NCBI GenBank assembly: GCA_002359895.1
Contig: DEOB01000010.1
Coordinates: 1,428,125 to 1,492,124 of the forward strand
DNA: 64,000 nucleotides
Direction: 5' to 3'
Source: Stenotrophomonas sp. UBA2629
GTDB taxonomy: Bacteria > Pseudomonadota > Gammaproteobacteria > Xanthomonadales > Xanthomonadaceae
Under the pieces are notes generated by a model. The model saw only the letters and a list, made by a program, of their open reading frames with translations, did not search any database and had not been told where the DNA came from. A program made the translations under genes and the position numbers. Below are positions 1 to 8,316 of this stretch, in pieces. How positions within the stretch are numbered: position 1 is the first letter of the stretch; every line of letters begins with the position of its first letter.

Positions 1-985
1 CCGGGTAGTCGAACTTCTTGCCGGACTTCTGCAGCAGGCTGATCGCATCGGTGTATTCGATGCGCTCGAACGGTGCGTTGACGAAGGCTTCCAGGCGCGT
101 GATGGCGTCCTTCTGCACGCGCTCGGCAATGAAGGCCATGTCGTCGGCGCGCTCGTCGAGCACCGCGCGGAACAGGTACTTCAGGAATTCTTCGGCCACG
201 CGCGCGTTTTCGGCCAGGTCGGCGAACGCGATTTCCGGCTCCACCATCCAGAACTCGGCCAGGTGGCGGGTGGTGTGGCTGTTTTCAGCGCGGAACGTGG
301 GGCCGAAGGTGTACACCTTGCTCAGCGCCAGGCAGTAGGCCTCGACGTTGAGCTGGCCGGACACGGTCAGGAAGGTTTCCTTGCCGAAAAAGTCGCGGCT
401 GAAGTCGATTTCACCATTGCCGGTGCGCGGCAAGTTGCTCATGTCCAGCGTGGACACGCGGAACATCTGCCCGGCGCCTTCGGCATCGGAGGTGGTGACG
501 ATGGGTGTGCTGATCCAATAGAAACCGTTCTCGTGGAAGTAACGGTGCACGGCCTTGGACAGGCAATCGCGGATGCGGGTGACCGCGCCAAACAGGTTGG
601 TGCGCGGGCGCAGGTGCGCTACTTCGCGCAGAAACTCCGGCGACATCGGCTTGGGCTGGATGGGGTAGGTCAGCGGGTCTTCAACCCAGCCGACGATCTC
701 CATGCTGTCGCCCTGGATCTCAAAGCTCTGACCCTTGCCCTGCGACTTGACCAGCTTGCCGGTGGCGATGACCGAGCAGCCGGGGGTCAGGCGCTTGATG
801 TCCTCGAAATTGCCCAGCGCCTCGGTGGCCACAACCTGGATCGGGGCAAAGCCCGAGCCATCGCTGACGTTGACGAAGGCCAGTCCAGCCGAGCCACGCA
901 CCGTGCGTACCCACCCGCGAACCGTGACTTCTCCGCCTTCCGGGAACTTCCCGGCAAGGGCGTGTGCAACGCTGACCACCGTCAT
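1..985 (-). CDS. asnS: Asparaginyl-tRNA synthetase, N-terminal 328 codons (cut by window edge)
   Basis: Class II aminoacyl-tRNA synthetase that charges tRNA(Asn) with asparagine in the cytosol. The reading frame starts at the ATG complementary to 983-985 (MTVVSVAHALAG) and runs off the left edge, so the C-terminal part, including motif 3, is missing. The N-terminal OB-fold anticodon-binding domain is visible (VTVRGWVRTVRGSAGLAFVNVSDG). It is followed by class II core sequence: FRAENSHTTRHLAEFWMVEPE matches motif 2, with its typical R-(A/S)E and H-L-xEFWMxExE. Asn rather than Asp specificity is inferred from this FWM(V)EPE context and from the absence of the bacterial AspS insertion. It is divergent from iscA across a 150-bp gap. 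No stop or frameshift is seen in the visible portion. Confidence 0.95.
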   Translation of the reverse strand, partial: MTVVSVAHALAGKFPEGGEVTVRGWVRTVRGSAGLAFVNVSDGSGFAPIQVVATEALGNFEDIKRLTPGCSVIATGKLVKSQGKGQSFEIQGDSMEIVGWVEDPLTYPIQPKPMSPEFLREVAHLRPRTNLFGAVTRIRDCLSKAVHRYFHENGFYWISTPIVTTSDAEGAGQMFRVSTLDMSNLPRTGNGEIDFSRDFFGKETFLTVSGQLNVEAYCLALSKVYTFGPTFRAENSHTTRHLAEFWMVEPEIAFADLAENARVAEEFLKYLFRAVLDERADDMAFIAERVQKDAITRLEAFVNAPFERIEYTDAISLLQKSGKKFDYP

Positions 986-1099
986 GACTTGAATCCTCTG
1001 TTGATCGACTCGATCTGTGAATGCGAGATTTTAGCGGCTGTAGGGCCGGGCAGGCGAGGCATTTATCAGCGCTTGCATCAACCGATGGCCGGCCCCACC

Positions 1100-1105
1100 T
1101 ATAAT
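1100..1105 (+). promoter_or_regulatory. Perfect TATAAT -10 box upstream of iscA
   Basis: A TATAAT hexamer lies 30 bp before the iscA start codon, with a GGAG ribosome site (in CTGGAGTCGCCC) between them. No good -35 hexamer stands 16-18 bp upstream; the nearest TTGCAT is about 21 bp away. A sigma-70 promoter is likely but the -35 is weak. Confidence 0.5.
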
Positions 1106-1135
1106 TGGCCCGTAATTTAGCTGGAGTCGCCCATC

Positions 1136-1474
1136 ATGGCTGTTCATCTGACCCCCATCGCCCACGCCCGTGTGCAGCGTTTTGTCGCTACCACGCCGGG
1201 AGCGTTGGGCTTGCGTTTCGGCGTTACCCGCACCGGCTGTTCCGGCTGGGGCCACATCACCGACCTTGCCAAAGACCAGCGTGAGGGCGACGTGGTGTTT
1301 GAGCAGGACGGCGTGCGGATCTACGTGGACGCCGACAGCTTGGCGCTGGTGGATGGCACCGAGATCGACTTCGGCAAGCAGGGGCTGAGCGAGACGTTCA
1401 CGTTCAAGAACCCCAACGCAGCGGCCGAGTGCGGCTGCGGCGAGAGCTTCACCACGGAAGACATGCATCGCTGA
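1136..1474 (+). CDS. iscA: Iron-sulfur cluster assembly A-type protein
   Basis: 112-residue A-type carrier/scaffold protein that passes Fe-S clusters or iron to apo-enzymes. All three ligand cysteines occur at the canonical places: Cys35 (TGCSGWGH), Cys99 and Cys101 (ECGCGES). This is the same numbering as enterobacterial IscA. The fold signature LRFGVTRTGCSGW and the buried VYVD-like strand (RIYVDADSLALVDGTEIDF) are intact. It stands alone rather than in an isc or suf operon. The start is supported by GGAG 9 nt upstream. A terminator hairpin follows about 50 bp after the stop. ErpA or SufA identity cannot be excluded from sequence alone, but IscA fits best. Confidence 0.85.
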   Translation: MAVHLTPIAHARVQRFVATTPGALGLRFGVTRTGCSGWGHITDLAKDQREGDVVFEQDGVRIYVDADSLALVDGTEIDFGKQGLSETFTFKNPNAAAECGCGESFTTEDMHR

Positions 1475-1525
1475 AGATGAGGGGCTGCTTGCGGTGGTTG
1501 CGCGTTGAAGCAGTGCAAGACGACG

Positions 1526-1562
1526 AAAAGGCCGGTCCCCATTGGGGGCTGGCCTTTGTTTT
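1526..1562. terminator. Rho-independent terminator, usable on both strands
   Basis: An imperfect hairpin AAAGGCCGGTCCCC / GGGGGCTGGCCTTT with ATT in the loop, flanked by TTGTTTT on the right and (complement) CTTTTCG on the left. It lies just after iscA and some 210 bp beyond the end of the convergent MFS gene, so it may serve both. Confidence 0.75.
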
Positions 1563-1773
1563 GGGTGGAAGCCTGCCATCGCAGGGCAGGGCTTTCAGGT
1601 CGCTCGGGGCGCGCAGGAGGTCGGGCCTCACTCCGGCCGATCCGCGCCCCGGCCCTTGCGCAAGGCGGTTCGGCGGGCTGTGAGCCGATGGTTCGCAAAC
1701 TGCCCCTTCTCACTCCGCAGGCGAGAGAAAGGCTTGGGGCAAAGGCAGAGCGGTTTCGAGTCTAAGCAGGGCT

Positions 1774-2991
1774 TTACTGCTGGCTGCAGACCGGCTCGCG
1801 CCCCGCGCCCCGGCGTTCCAGTGCGACCGCGACAAGCCACAGCAGCAAACCGGCCGCTGCCGTAGCCGCGCCGACATAACCGGTGCTGGCATGGCCATAG
1901 CCTGCATTGATCGCCATGCCACCCAACCACGGGCCCAGGGCGTTGGCGGTATTGAATGCGGCGTGGTTGGAGGCGGCGGCCAGGGTTTGGGCCTCGCCAG
2001 CAGCGTCCATCAGGCGGGTCTGCAGCGCCACTGCCAGCGCGCCCATGGTGCCCACGGCGATGATCGCCGGCACCATTGCCCAGCCCGAGCGGGCGGCCAG
2101 CGGGAACAACAGCAGTACGATCACCGACCACGCCAGCAGCACGCCAGCCGCGCGGAACTGCAGCCGGTCCACCAGCTTGCCGCCGGCAATGTTGCCGATG
2201 ATCGCGCCGACGCCAAACAGGCCCACCGCCACCGGCATCCAGCGCTCTTCCACGCCAGTGACGTTGACCAGCGTGGGCGCCAGGTAAGTGAATACGCAGA
2301 ACATGCCGGCAAAGCCAATGGAGCCGATCGCCAGCGCCAGCCACACCTGGGTCTGGTTGAAGGCGCGCAGTTCGCGCATGGGTGAGGTGCGCACCTCATT
2401 GGGGTCCGGGCGAAGGTGGCGGGCCACCATCACCACGGTCGCCACCGCAAGCAGGCTGACCAAGGCGAAAGCGGTGCGCCAAGTGAACTGCTGGCCCATC
2501 CAGGTGGTCAGCGGGTTGCCCACCAGAATGGCGATGGAAAGGCCCAGCAATACCTTGGAGACGGCTGCGCCGCGTTGCTCCGGCGGGCTGATCGAGGCCG
2601 CCACCAGCATGGCCACGCCGAAGTAAGCGCCATGCGGCAGGCCGGCAATGAAGCGCGCCAGCAGCATCGTGTGATAGTTCGGTGCCAGTGCGCTGGCCAG
2701 GTTGCCGGCGGCATAGAAGCCCATCAGCCACAGCAGCAGGGTGCGGCGGCTCAGGCTGGCGCCGGCGAACGCCAGCAGCGGCGCGCCGACCACCACGCCA
2801 ATGGCATAGGCGCTGATCAAATGCCCCACCTGCGCCTCGCTGATGCCCAGCCCGCGGCTGATTTCCAGCATCAGGCCCATGCTGGCGAACTCGCTGGTGC
2901 CAATGGCAAAGCCGCCGAGCGAGAGCGCCAATAGAATGAGGGTGCGTTGGCCTGAACTCAGGGACGCGGCCAGGGAGAGCGGGTTGTTCAC
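1774..2991 (-). CDS. MFS drug/sugar efflux transporter (AraJ/YdhP-like)
   Basis: About 405-residue, 12-TM major facilitator. Transmembrane segments begin at LILLALSLGGFAIGTSEFASMGLM, and the conserved GFAIGTSEF...LM and SLSRRTLLLWLMG (motif A-like, TM2-3 loop) place it in the DHA1 YdhP/AraJ/NepI group of proton-coupled efflux pumps. The start chosen is GTG at 2991 (VNNPLSLAASLSS). The frame stays open 83 codons further upstream, but that stretch is soluble, Arg-rich and overlaps the rpsF promoter, so it is not credible as coding. Substrate unknown. Divergent from rpsF, with a palindrome (3078-3090) in the shared upstream region. Confidence 0.85.
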   Translation of the reverse strand: MNNPLSLAASLSSGQRTLILLALSLGGFAIGTSEFASMGLMLEISRGLGISEAQVGHLISAYAIGVVVGAPLLAFAGASLSRRTLLLWLMGFYAAGNLASALAPNYHTMLLARFIAGLPHGAYFGVAMLVAASISPPEQRGAAVSKVLLGLSIAILVGNPLTTWMGQQFTWRTAFALVSLLAVATVVMVARHLRPDPNEVRTSPMRELRAFNQTQVWLALAIGSIGFAGMFCVFTYLAPTLVNVTGVEERWMPVAVGLFGVGAIIGNIAGGKLVDRLQFRAAGVLLAWSVIVLLLFPLAARSGWAMVPAIIAVGTMGALAVALQTRLMDAAGEAQTLAAASNHAAFNTANALGPWLGGMAINAGYGHASTGYVGAATAAAGLLLWLVAVALERRGAGREPVCSQQ

Positions 2992-3077
2992 GTTGAAACC
3001 TGTGGCGGCGTCGAAAACGGCCGTGAATTGTACTGCTGCGCCGCAGCACGGATTGGCCGGGAAGTGCCCCGGGCATC

Positions 3078-3090
3078 GAACACTGTGTTC
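3078..3090. promoter_or_regulatory. 13-bp palindrome, possible operator of the MFS gene
   Basis: GAACAC-T-GTGTTC is a perfect inverted repeat with a one-base centre. It lies 87 bp upstream of the MFS start codon and 18 bp upstream of the rpsF -35 box. The position suits a transcription-factor site; no regulator is encoded next door, so the binder is unknown. Confidence 0.4.
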
Positions 3091-3108
3091 AGTTTGAGCG
3101 GCAATGAC

Positions 3109-3137
3109 TTGCCTGCGCGTCCCGCGCGTTGGATAAT
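3109..3137 (+). promoter_or_regulatory. Sigma-70 promoter of rpsF-rpsR-rplI
   Basis: TTGCCT (3109-3114) and GATAAT (3132-3137) are separated by exactly 17 bp. They match the consensus at 4/6 and 5/6 positions. Transcription would start near 3144, giving a leader of about 95 nt that contains the S6:S18 motif. Confidence 0.7.
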
Positions 3138-3195
3138 GCGCGGCTTCCTTCGCTTCCGGCGTTGGAATCCTTGCCCCACCGCAAACACAGCGGGG

Positions 3196-3223
3196 GGCTG
3201 TCCGGCCCACAAGGGCTACATCC
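3196..3223 (+). promoter_or_regulatory. Ribosomal S6:S18 leader motif (rpsF autoregulation)
   Basis: The RNA can fold as TGT (3199-3201) paired with ACA (3218-3220), then an unpaired CCG (3202-3204) opposite a single T, then GCCC (3205-3208) paired with GGGC (3213-3216) closing an ACAA loop. Two more G-C pairs extend the base after one mismatch. A CCG bulge between a stem and a hairpin is the recognised feature of the S6:S18-binding motif in rpsF leaders, where the protein complex represses its own operon. The motif ends 15 nt before the ATG, next to the GAAAGG ribosome site, so binding would block initiation. Confidence 0.75.
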
Positions 3224-3238
3224 GAAAGGTAGAAAAAC

Positions 3239-3673
3239 ATGAGTCGTCATTACGAAGTCGTGTTCCTGGTCCATCCGGACCAGAGCGAACAGGTCCCGGC
3301 CATGATCGAGCGCTACAAGGCGCTGGTCGAGAACGGCAACGGCACCATCCACCGTCTGGAAGATTGGGGCCGCCGCCAGCTGGCTTACCCGATCCAGAAC
3401 CTGGTCAAGGCCCATTATGTTCTGCTGAACATCGAAGCCGACCAGGCAGTTCTGAACGAACTGACCGAGAGCTTCCGCTTCAACGACGCCGTGCTGCGCA
3501 ACCTGGTCATGAAGCGTGACGAGGCTGACACCGAGCAGTCGCTGATCATGAAGAGCAAGGACGAGAAGGGTGACAAGCCCGAGCGTGGCGAGCGCCGTCG
3601 TCGCGACGACGAAGAGGGTGCCATTTCCACCAATGACGAAGCCGGCGACGACGCCGTTGCTTCTGCTGAATAA
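3239..3673 (+). CDS. rpsF: 30S ribosomal protein S6
   Basis: 144-residue S6, which binds S18 and central-domain 16S rRNA in the small subunit. The ferredoxin-like core is clear: MSRHYEVVFLVHPDQ, the conserved RLEDWGRRQLAYPI, and KAHYVLLNIEA. The C-terminal tail from about residue 105 is highly charged (KDEKGDKPERGERRRRDDEE), as often seen in longer proteobacterial S6 proteins that receive glutamate additions by RimK in some species. First gene of rpsF-rpsR-rplI; the stop lies 11 bp before rpsR. Start supported by GAAAGG. Confidence 0.98.
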   Translation: MSRHYEVVFLVHPDQSEQVPAMIERYKALVENGNGTIHRLEDWGRRQLAYPIQNLVKAHYVLLNIEADQAVLNELTESFRFNDAVLRNLVMKRDEADTEQSLIMKSKDEKGDKPERGERRRRDDEEGAISTNDEAGDDAVASAE

Positions 3674-3684
3674 GGAGCACACTC

Positions 3685-3915
3685 ATGTCCAAGTTCTTCC
3701 GTCGCCGTAAGTTCTGCAAGTTCACCGCTGAAGGCGTGAAAGAGATCGATTACAAGGATCTCAACACCCTGCGCCAGTACCTGACCGAGAACGGCAAGAT
3801 CGTTCCGAGCCGCGTCACCGGCACCAAGTCCAAGTACCAGCGTCAGCTGGCTACGGCGATCAAGCGCGCCCGTTTCCTGGCCCTGATCCCGTACACGGAC
3901 AACCACGACGTCTGA
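3685..3915 (+). CDS. rpsR: 30S ribosomal protein S18
   Basis: 76-residue S18, the partner of S6 on the small-subunit platform. Conserved elements: FFRRRKFCKFTAEGVKEIDYKD near the N terminus, and GKIVPSRVTGTKSKYQRQLATAIKRARFLALIPY. Length is normal for the family. It follows rpsF by 11 bp with a GGAG ribosome site (TAAGGAGCACACTC). The S6:S18 heterodimer is the presumed effector of the rpsF leader motif. Confidence 0.98.
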   Translation: MSKFFRRRKFCKFTAEGVKEIDYKDLNTLRQYLTENGKIVPSRVTGTKSKYQRQLATAIKRARFLALIPYTDNHDV

Positions 3916-3923
3916 TTTCAGGC

Positions 3924-4006
3924 GTGAGTGGCAGCGCATGCGCTGCAGGCAGTGAGGAACGGGTGCGAATTCAACTTCCGCCTGCTCCTCACTTCGCTTC
4001 ACTCAC
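3924..4006 (+). promoter_or_regulatory. Highly structured rpsR-rplI intercistronic spacer
   Basis: Three nested pairings occur within 83 nt. GTGAGTG (3924-3930) pairs with CACTCAC (4000-4006). A perfect 16-bp palindrome GCAGCGCATGCGCTGC lies at 3931-3946. AGTGAGGA (3951-3958) pairs with TCCTCACT (3986-3993). Together they would form a closed multibranch fold between rpsR and rplI. No U-tract follows, so it is more likely an mRNA-stability or partial attenuation element than a terminator. Confidence 0.5.
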
Positions 4007-4087
4007 CGCTGTCTTCAAACCCGTCCTATTCGGACAGCAAGCGTTGCGGCGCCATCGGTGCCGCTAACGAATAACGGAGTAATACAA

Positions 4088-4537
4088 ATGAAGCTGATTC
4101 TTCTGCAGAAAGTGACCAACCTCGGCGGCCTGGGCGACCTGGTTGACGTGAAGCCGGGCTACGGCCGTAACTTCCTCGTGCCGCAGGGCAAGGCCGTTCC
4201 GGCCACCGAGAGCAACGTTGCCGAATTCGAAGCCAAGCGCGCTGAGTACGAGGCCAAGGCCAAGGCACAGCACGACGGCGCCGAAAGCCGCGCTGCCAAG
4301 TTCGAAGGCGCCAGCGTCACCATCGGTGCGCACGCTTCGACCGAAGGCAAGCTGTACGGTTCGGTGGGCCCGCGCGATATCGCCGAAGCCTTCACCGCCG
4401 CCGGCCTGGAGCTGAGCAAGAGCGAAGTCATCCTCGGCGAAGGTGCCTTCCGCAACGTGGGTGAGTTTGACGTCATCGTCAAGCTGCACGCCGACGTGGA
4501 AGCCACCGTCAAGGTCATCGTCCAAGCCGACGCCTGA
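4088..4537 (+). CDS. rplI: 50S ribosomal protein L9
   Basis: 149 residues, the same length as E. coli L9. The N-terminal rRNA-binding domain MKLILLQKVTNLGGLGDLVDVKPGYGRNFLVPQG is diagnostic. It is followed by the long connecting helix (EFEAKRAEYEAKAKAQ) and the C-terminal domain (GKLYGSVGPRDIAEAF). An in-frame ATG 30 bp upstream would add ten residues not found in L9; ATG 4088 preceded by ACGGAG is the correct start. Last gene of the operon; a strong terminator follows 20 bp after the stop. Confidence 0.98.
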   Translation: MKLILLQKVTNLGGLGDLVDVKPGYGRNFLVPQGKAVPATESNVAEFEAKRAEYEAKAKAQHDGAESRAAKFEGASVTIGAHASTEGKLYGSVGPRDIAEAFTAAGLELSKSEVILGEGAFRNVGEFDVIVKLHADVEATVKVIVQADA

Positions 4538-4557
4538 TCCTGCCGCAGTGGATGTAG

Positions 4558-4590
4558 AGAAACGGGCGCCGCAAGGCGCCCGTTTCTTTT
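4558..4590 (+). terminator. Rho-independent terminator after rplI
   Basis: A perfect 13-bp stem AGAAACGGGCGCC / GGCGCCCGTTTCT with a GCAA tetraloop, followed by TTT. It ends the ribosomal operon before smc. Confidence 0.9.
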
Positions 4591-4765
4591 GGGCCGCCGG
4601 CCATGCAGCCGGGGGCGGGCGGTGTCGCTATACTCGTTTCCCAGTGCTGCGCTTCGGGTTTTGAATCTTCACGGATATCAACCACTTGGCGGCGGCAAAG
4701 GAAATCCGGAATTTCTCCCGGGGTGTCGGCAGACCAGTGCCGGGCTCCGCCAACAGCCCGAGTCC

Positions 4766-7700
4766 ATGCGTCTATCCACGATCAAGCTTTCCGGTTTCAA
4801 GTCCTTCGTCGATCCCACGACGCTGCACCTGCCGACCAACATGACCGGCGTGGTCGGCCCGAACGGTTGTGGCAAGTCCAACATCATCGATGCGGTGCGC
4901 TGGGTCATGGGCGAAAGCTCGGCCAGCCGCCTGCGCGGTGATTCGCTGACCGACGTCATCTTCTCCGGTTCGGCGGGGCGCAAGCCGGTGTCACAGGCCA
5001 CGGTCGAGTTGATCTTCGACAATACCGATCACGCGATTTCCGGCGAATACGCTGCGTTCAACGAAATCTCGGTCAAGCGTCTGGTCAGCCGTGACGGCAC
5101 CAGTAACTATTATTTGAACGGCACCAAGTGCCGGCGCCGCGACATCACCGATCTGTTCCTGGGCACCGGGCTTGGCCCGCGCAGCTACTCGATCATCGAG
5201 CAGGGCATGATCAGCCAGATCATCGAGGCGCGCCCGGAAGACCTGCGCGTGTATCTGGAAGAAGCCGCTGGCATCTCCAAGTACAAAGAGCGCCGCAAGG
5301 AAACCGAAACCCGCATCCGCCACACGCGCGAGAATCTGGACCGCCTCAACGATCTGCGCGAGGAGATCGGCAAGCAGCTGGAGCACCTCAAGCGACAGGC
5401 CAAGCAGGCCGAACAGTACCAGGCGCTGCAGGAAGAGCGCCGGGTCAAGGATGCCGAATGGAAGGCGCTGGAATATCGCGGCCTTGATGGCCGCCTGAGC
5501 GGGCTGCGCGAAGCGCTGTCGCGTGAAGAAACCAAATTGCAGCAGCTCATCGCCGAGCAGCGCGAAGCCGAAAGCCGCATCGAAACCGGCCGCGTGCGCC
5601 GCGAAGAATCGGCCGAGGCGTTGAACCGTGCGCAGGCCGATGTCTACCAGGTGGGCAGCACGCTGGCGCGGCTTGAGCAGCAGATCCAACACCAGCGCGA
5701 GCTGGCGCAGCGCCTGCACAAGGCGCGCGATGAAACCCGTCAGGCACTGTCCGAACTCGGCCAGCACATCAGTGGCGACGAAGCCAAGTTGATCGTGCTG
5801 CGCGAATCCGTCGAAGGCGCCGAGCCGCAGTTGGAGCAGTTGCAGGAAGAGAACGAACTGCGTCAGGACGCGCTGCGCGATGCCGAAACCAAACTGAGCG
5901 ATTGGCAGCACCGGTGGGAAGCGCATAACCGCAACACCTCCGAAGCCACGCGCTCGGGTGAAGTGGAGCGCACCCGCGTGGACTACCTGGACAAGCAGGT
6001 GCTGGAGGCGGACCGTCGCCGCGAGGCATTGGCATCCGAGCGCGCCGGGCTGGACATGGAGGCGTTGGCCGAAGCGTTCGAGCAACTGCAGTTGCAGCAT
6101 GAAACGCAGAAGGCCAGCGTCGATACGCTCACCGAACAGGTGGAACAGCGCAAAGAATCGACGTCGGCATTGCAGGAACAGCAGCGCACCAGTCAGTCCG
6201 AATTGGCCGAAGTGCGCAAGCAGGCGCAATCCGCGCGCGGGCGGTTGTCATCCCTGGAAGCGTTGCAACAGGCTGCGCTGGGCCAGGAGCAGGGCGCTGC
6301 CGTTGCATGGCTGAAAACGCGCGGGCTGGATTCGGCCGCGCGCGTTGGCGAGCGCATCACTGTTGAAAGTGGTTGGGAAAACGCGGTTGAAAGCGCGCTC
6401 GGTCAGCTGATCGAAGGTGTGCTGGTGGATGCCCCGGAAACGCTGGTGGATGCACTCGGCGAGCTGGACGAAGGCCGTATTGCGCTGGTGTCCGGTGCCG
6501 AAGGCAAAGCGGACTTCGCGCCGACCGCACTGGCTGCCAAGGTGCAGGGGCCACTGGCCATCCGCCGGCTGTTGGCGCGGTTGCATGCGGCCGATGACCT
6601 GACGCAGGCGCGTGCGTTGCAGGCAACGTTGGCGGACGGTGACGCGGTCATCACCCGCGATGGCGAACGGCTCGGCAAAGGCTGGGTGTATTTGTCGCGC
6701 TCCGGTGCCGCACAGCAGGGTGCGTTGTTGCGTGAGCGCGAGATCGTCACGCTGCGCGAACAGATTGAAGGCCTGCAGGAGCGCGAAAGCGCGCTGGAGC
6801 AGCAGCTGTCCAACTTCCGCGAGCAGTTGCTCGCCGCCGAGCAGCACCGCGAAGAAGCACAGCGTGCGCTGTATCAGGCACACCGTAGCGCATCGGAATT
6901 GGCCGGGCAGCTGCAGAGCCAGCAAGGCCGCCTGGATTCTTCGCGCGCCCGTATTGAACGTATTGAAAGCGAGCTGGCGCAGCTGCTGGAAACGCTCGAC
7001 GTCAGCCGTGAGCAGGCCAGCGAGGCGCGGGTGCGTCTGGATGACGCGGTCTCCAGCATGGGGGACCTGGAATCGGCGCGGAATGCATTGGAGACAGAGC
7101 GCCGGCAGCTGACCGAAGCGCGCGACCAATCGCGCGATGCCGCGCGCAACGTCCGCGACAGCATGCACGCATTGGCGTTGACGCTGGAGTCGCAGCGCAC
7201 GCAGATCAACTCCCTCAGCAATGCCCTGGAGCGCATGAGCAGCCAGCGTGGGCAGTTGGATTCGCGCTTGGGCGAGCTGCATTCGCAACTGGATGAAGGC
7301 GATACGCCGGTCACCACGCTGGAATCGGAGCATCAGAACGCGCTGGGCGAACGTGTGCGCGTGGAGCGTGTGCTGGGCGAGGCCCGCGCGCAGCTGGAAG
7401 GTATTGATGCCGAACTGCGCAGTGCCGAGCAGACCCGCCATCAGCGCGACGAACAGGCGCTGGCGCAGCGTGAGCGCATTTCACAACGTAAGTTGGACCA
7501 GCAGGCGTTGGTGCTCAGTGCTGAGCAGTTGTCCGGTGCGGTGGAGAAGGCAGGCTTCGTGCTGCAGGACGTGATCAACACGCTTGCCGAAGATGCGCGC
7601 CTGGGCGACTGGGAACAGGCGGTGCATCAGATTGATGCGCGCATGCGCCGTTTGGAGCCGGTCAACCTGGCCGCCATCCAGGAGTACGGCGAGGCCTCGC

Positions 7701-8269
7701 AGCGCTCGGAGTATCTGGATGCGCAGAACACCGACCTGACCACTGCGCTGGAAACGCTGGAAGACGCCATCCGCAAGATCGACCGCGAGACCCGTGGCCG
7801 CTTCAAGGATACCTTTGATCGGGTCAATGCCGGTGTGCAGGCGCTGTATCCCCGCCTGTTCGGTGGCGGTCATGCGTATCTGGAATTGACCGGGGAAGAT
7901 CTGCTCGATACCGGCGTGACCATCATGGCGCGCCCGCCGGGCAAGCGCGTGTCCAGCATCTCGCTGCTGTCCGGTGGCGAAAAGGCGATGACCGCCGTGG
8001 CGCTGGTGTTTGCCATCTTCCAGCTCAACCCTGCGCCGTTCTGCCTGCTGGACGAGGTGGACGCACCGCTGGACGAGGCCAACGTCGGCCGTTTGGCCAA
8101 CATGGTCAAGGAAATGAGCGAGAAGGTGCAGTTCCTGTTTGTCAGCCACAACAAGGCCACGATGGAGGCTGCGCACCAGCTCTCGGGCGTGACCATGCGT
8201 GAGCCGGGTGTCAGCCGTTTGGTCAGCGTGGATCTGGAAGAGGCTGCGCGATTGGCGGGCGCGGCGTGA
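4766..8269 (+). CDS. smc: Chromosome segregation protein SMC
   Basis: 1167-residue structural maintenance of chromosomes ATPase that extrudes and organises DNA loops. The N-terminal ATPase half has Walker A GPNGCGKSN (about residues 32-40). Long coiled coils (about 170-510 and 690-1020) flank a hinge around 520-650 (AVESALGQLIEGVLVDAPE). The C-terminal half has the ABC signature LLSGGEKAMTAVAL and Walker B CLLDEVDAPLDEAN. The start ATG 4766 (MRLSTIKLSGFKSF) was chosen on family homology; the frame is open 59 codons further up but that part is not conserved. It heads smc-zipA-ligA. Kleisin (scpA/scpB) genes are not in this window. Confidence 0.97.
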   Translation: MRLSTIKLSGFKSFVDPTTLHLPTNMTGVVGPNGCGKSNIIDAVRWVMGESSASRLRGDSLTDVIFSGSAGRKPVSQATVELIFDNTDHAISGEYAAFNEISVKRLVSRDGTSNYYLNGTKCRRRDITDLFLGTGLGPRSYSIIEQGMISQIIEARPEDLRVYLEEAAGISKYKERRKETETRIRHTRENLDRLNDLREEIGKQLEHLKRQAKQAEQYQALQEERRVKDAEWKALEYRGLDGRLSGLREALSREETKLQQLIAEQREAESRIETGRVRREESAEALNRAQADVYQVGSTLARLEQQIQHQRELAQRLHKARDETRQALSELGQHISGDEAKLIVLRESVEGAEPQLEQLQEENELRQDALRDAETKLSDWQHRWEAHNRNTSEATRSGEVERTRVDYLDKQVLEADRRREALASERAGLDMEALAEAFEQLQLQHETQKASVDTLTEQVEQRKESTSALQEQQRTSQSELAEVRKQAQSARGRLSSLEALQQAALGQEQGAAVAWLKTRGLDSAARVGERITVESGWENAVESALGQLIEGVLVDAPETLVDALGELDEGRIALVSGAEGKADFAPTALAAKVQGPLAIRRLLARLHAADDLTQARALQATLADGDAVITRDGERLGKGWVYLSRSGAAQQGALLREREIVTLREQIEGLQERESALEQQLSNFREQLLAAEQHREEAQRALYQAHRSASELAGQLQSQQGRLDSSRARIERIESELAQLLETLDVSREQASEARVRLDDAVSSMGDLESARNALETERRQLTEARDQSRDAARNVRDSMHALALTLESQRTQINSLSNALERMSSQRGQLDSRLGELHSQLDEGDTPVTTLESEHQNALGERVRVERVLGEARAQLEGIDAELRSAEQTRHQRDEQALAQRERISQRKLDQQALVLSAEQLSGAVEKAGFVLQDVINTLAEDARLGDWEQAVHQIDARMRRLEPVNLAAIQEYGEASQRSEYLDAQNTDLTTALETLEDAIRKIDRETRGRFKDTFDRVNAGVQALYPRLFGGGHAYLELTGEDLLDTGVTIMARPPGKRVSSISLLSGGEKAMTAVALVFAIFQLNPAPFCLLDEVDAPLDEANVGRLANMVKEMSEKVQFLFVSHNKATMEAAHQLSGVTMREPGVSRLVSVDLEEAARLAGAA

Positions 8270-8316
8270 CGTGCCATCCTTTATCCACCTGAACAATCCT
8301 CCGGAGACTCCAACGT

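Noticed and set aside
2992..3240. N-terminal extension of the MFS transporter to an ATG at 3240
   Set aside because: The added 83 residues are soluble and Arg/Pro-rich, cover the rpsF promoter and leader, and are not transporter-like.
4991..6229. Long open frame (412 codons) on the strand opposite smc
   Set aside because: It mirrors smc codons in GC-rich DNA, and has no recognisable domains or ribosome site. The smc gene is certain.
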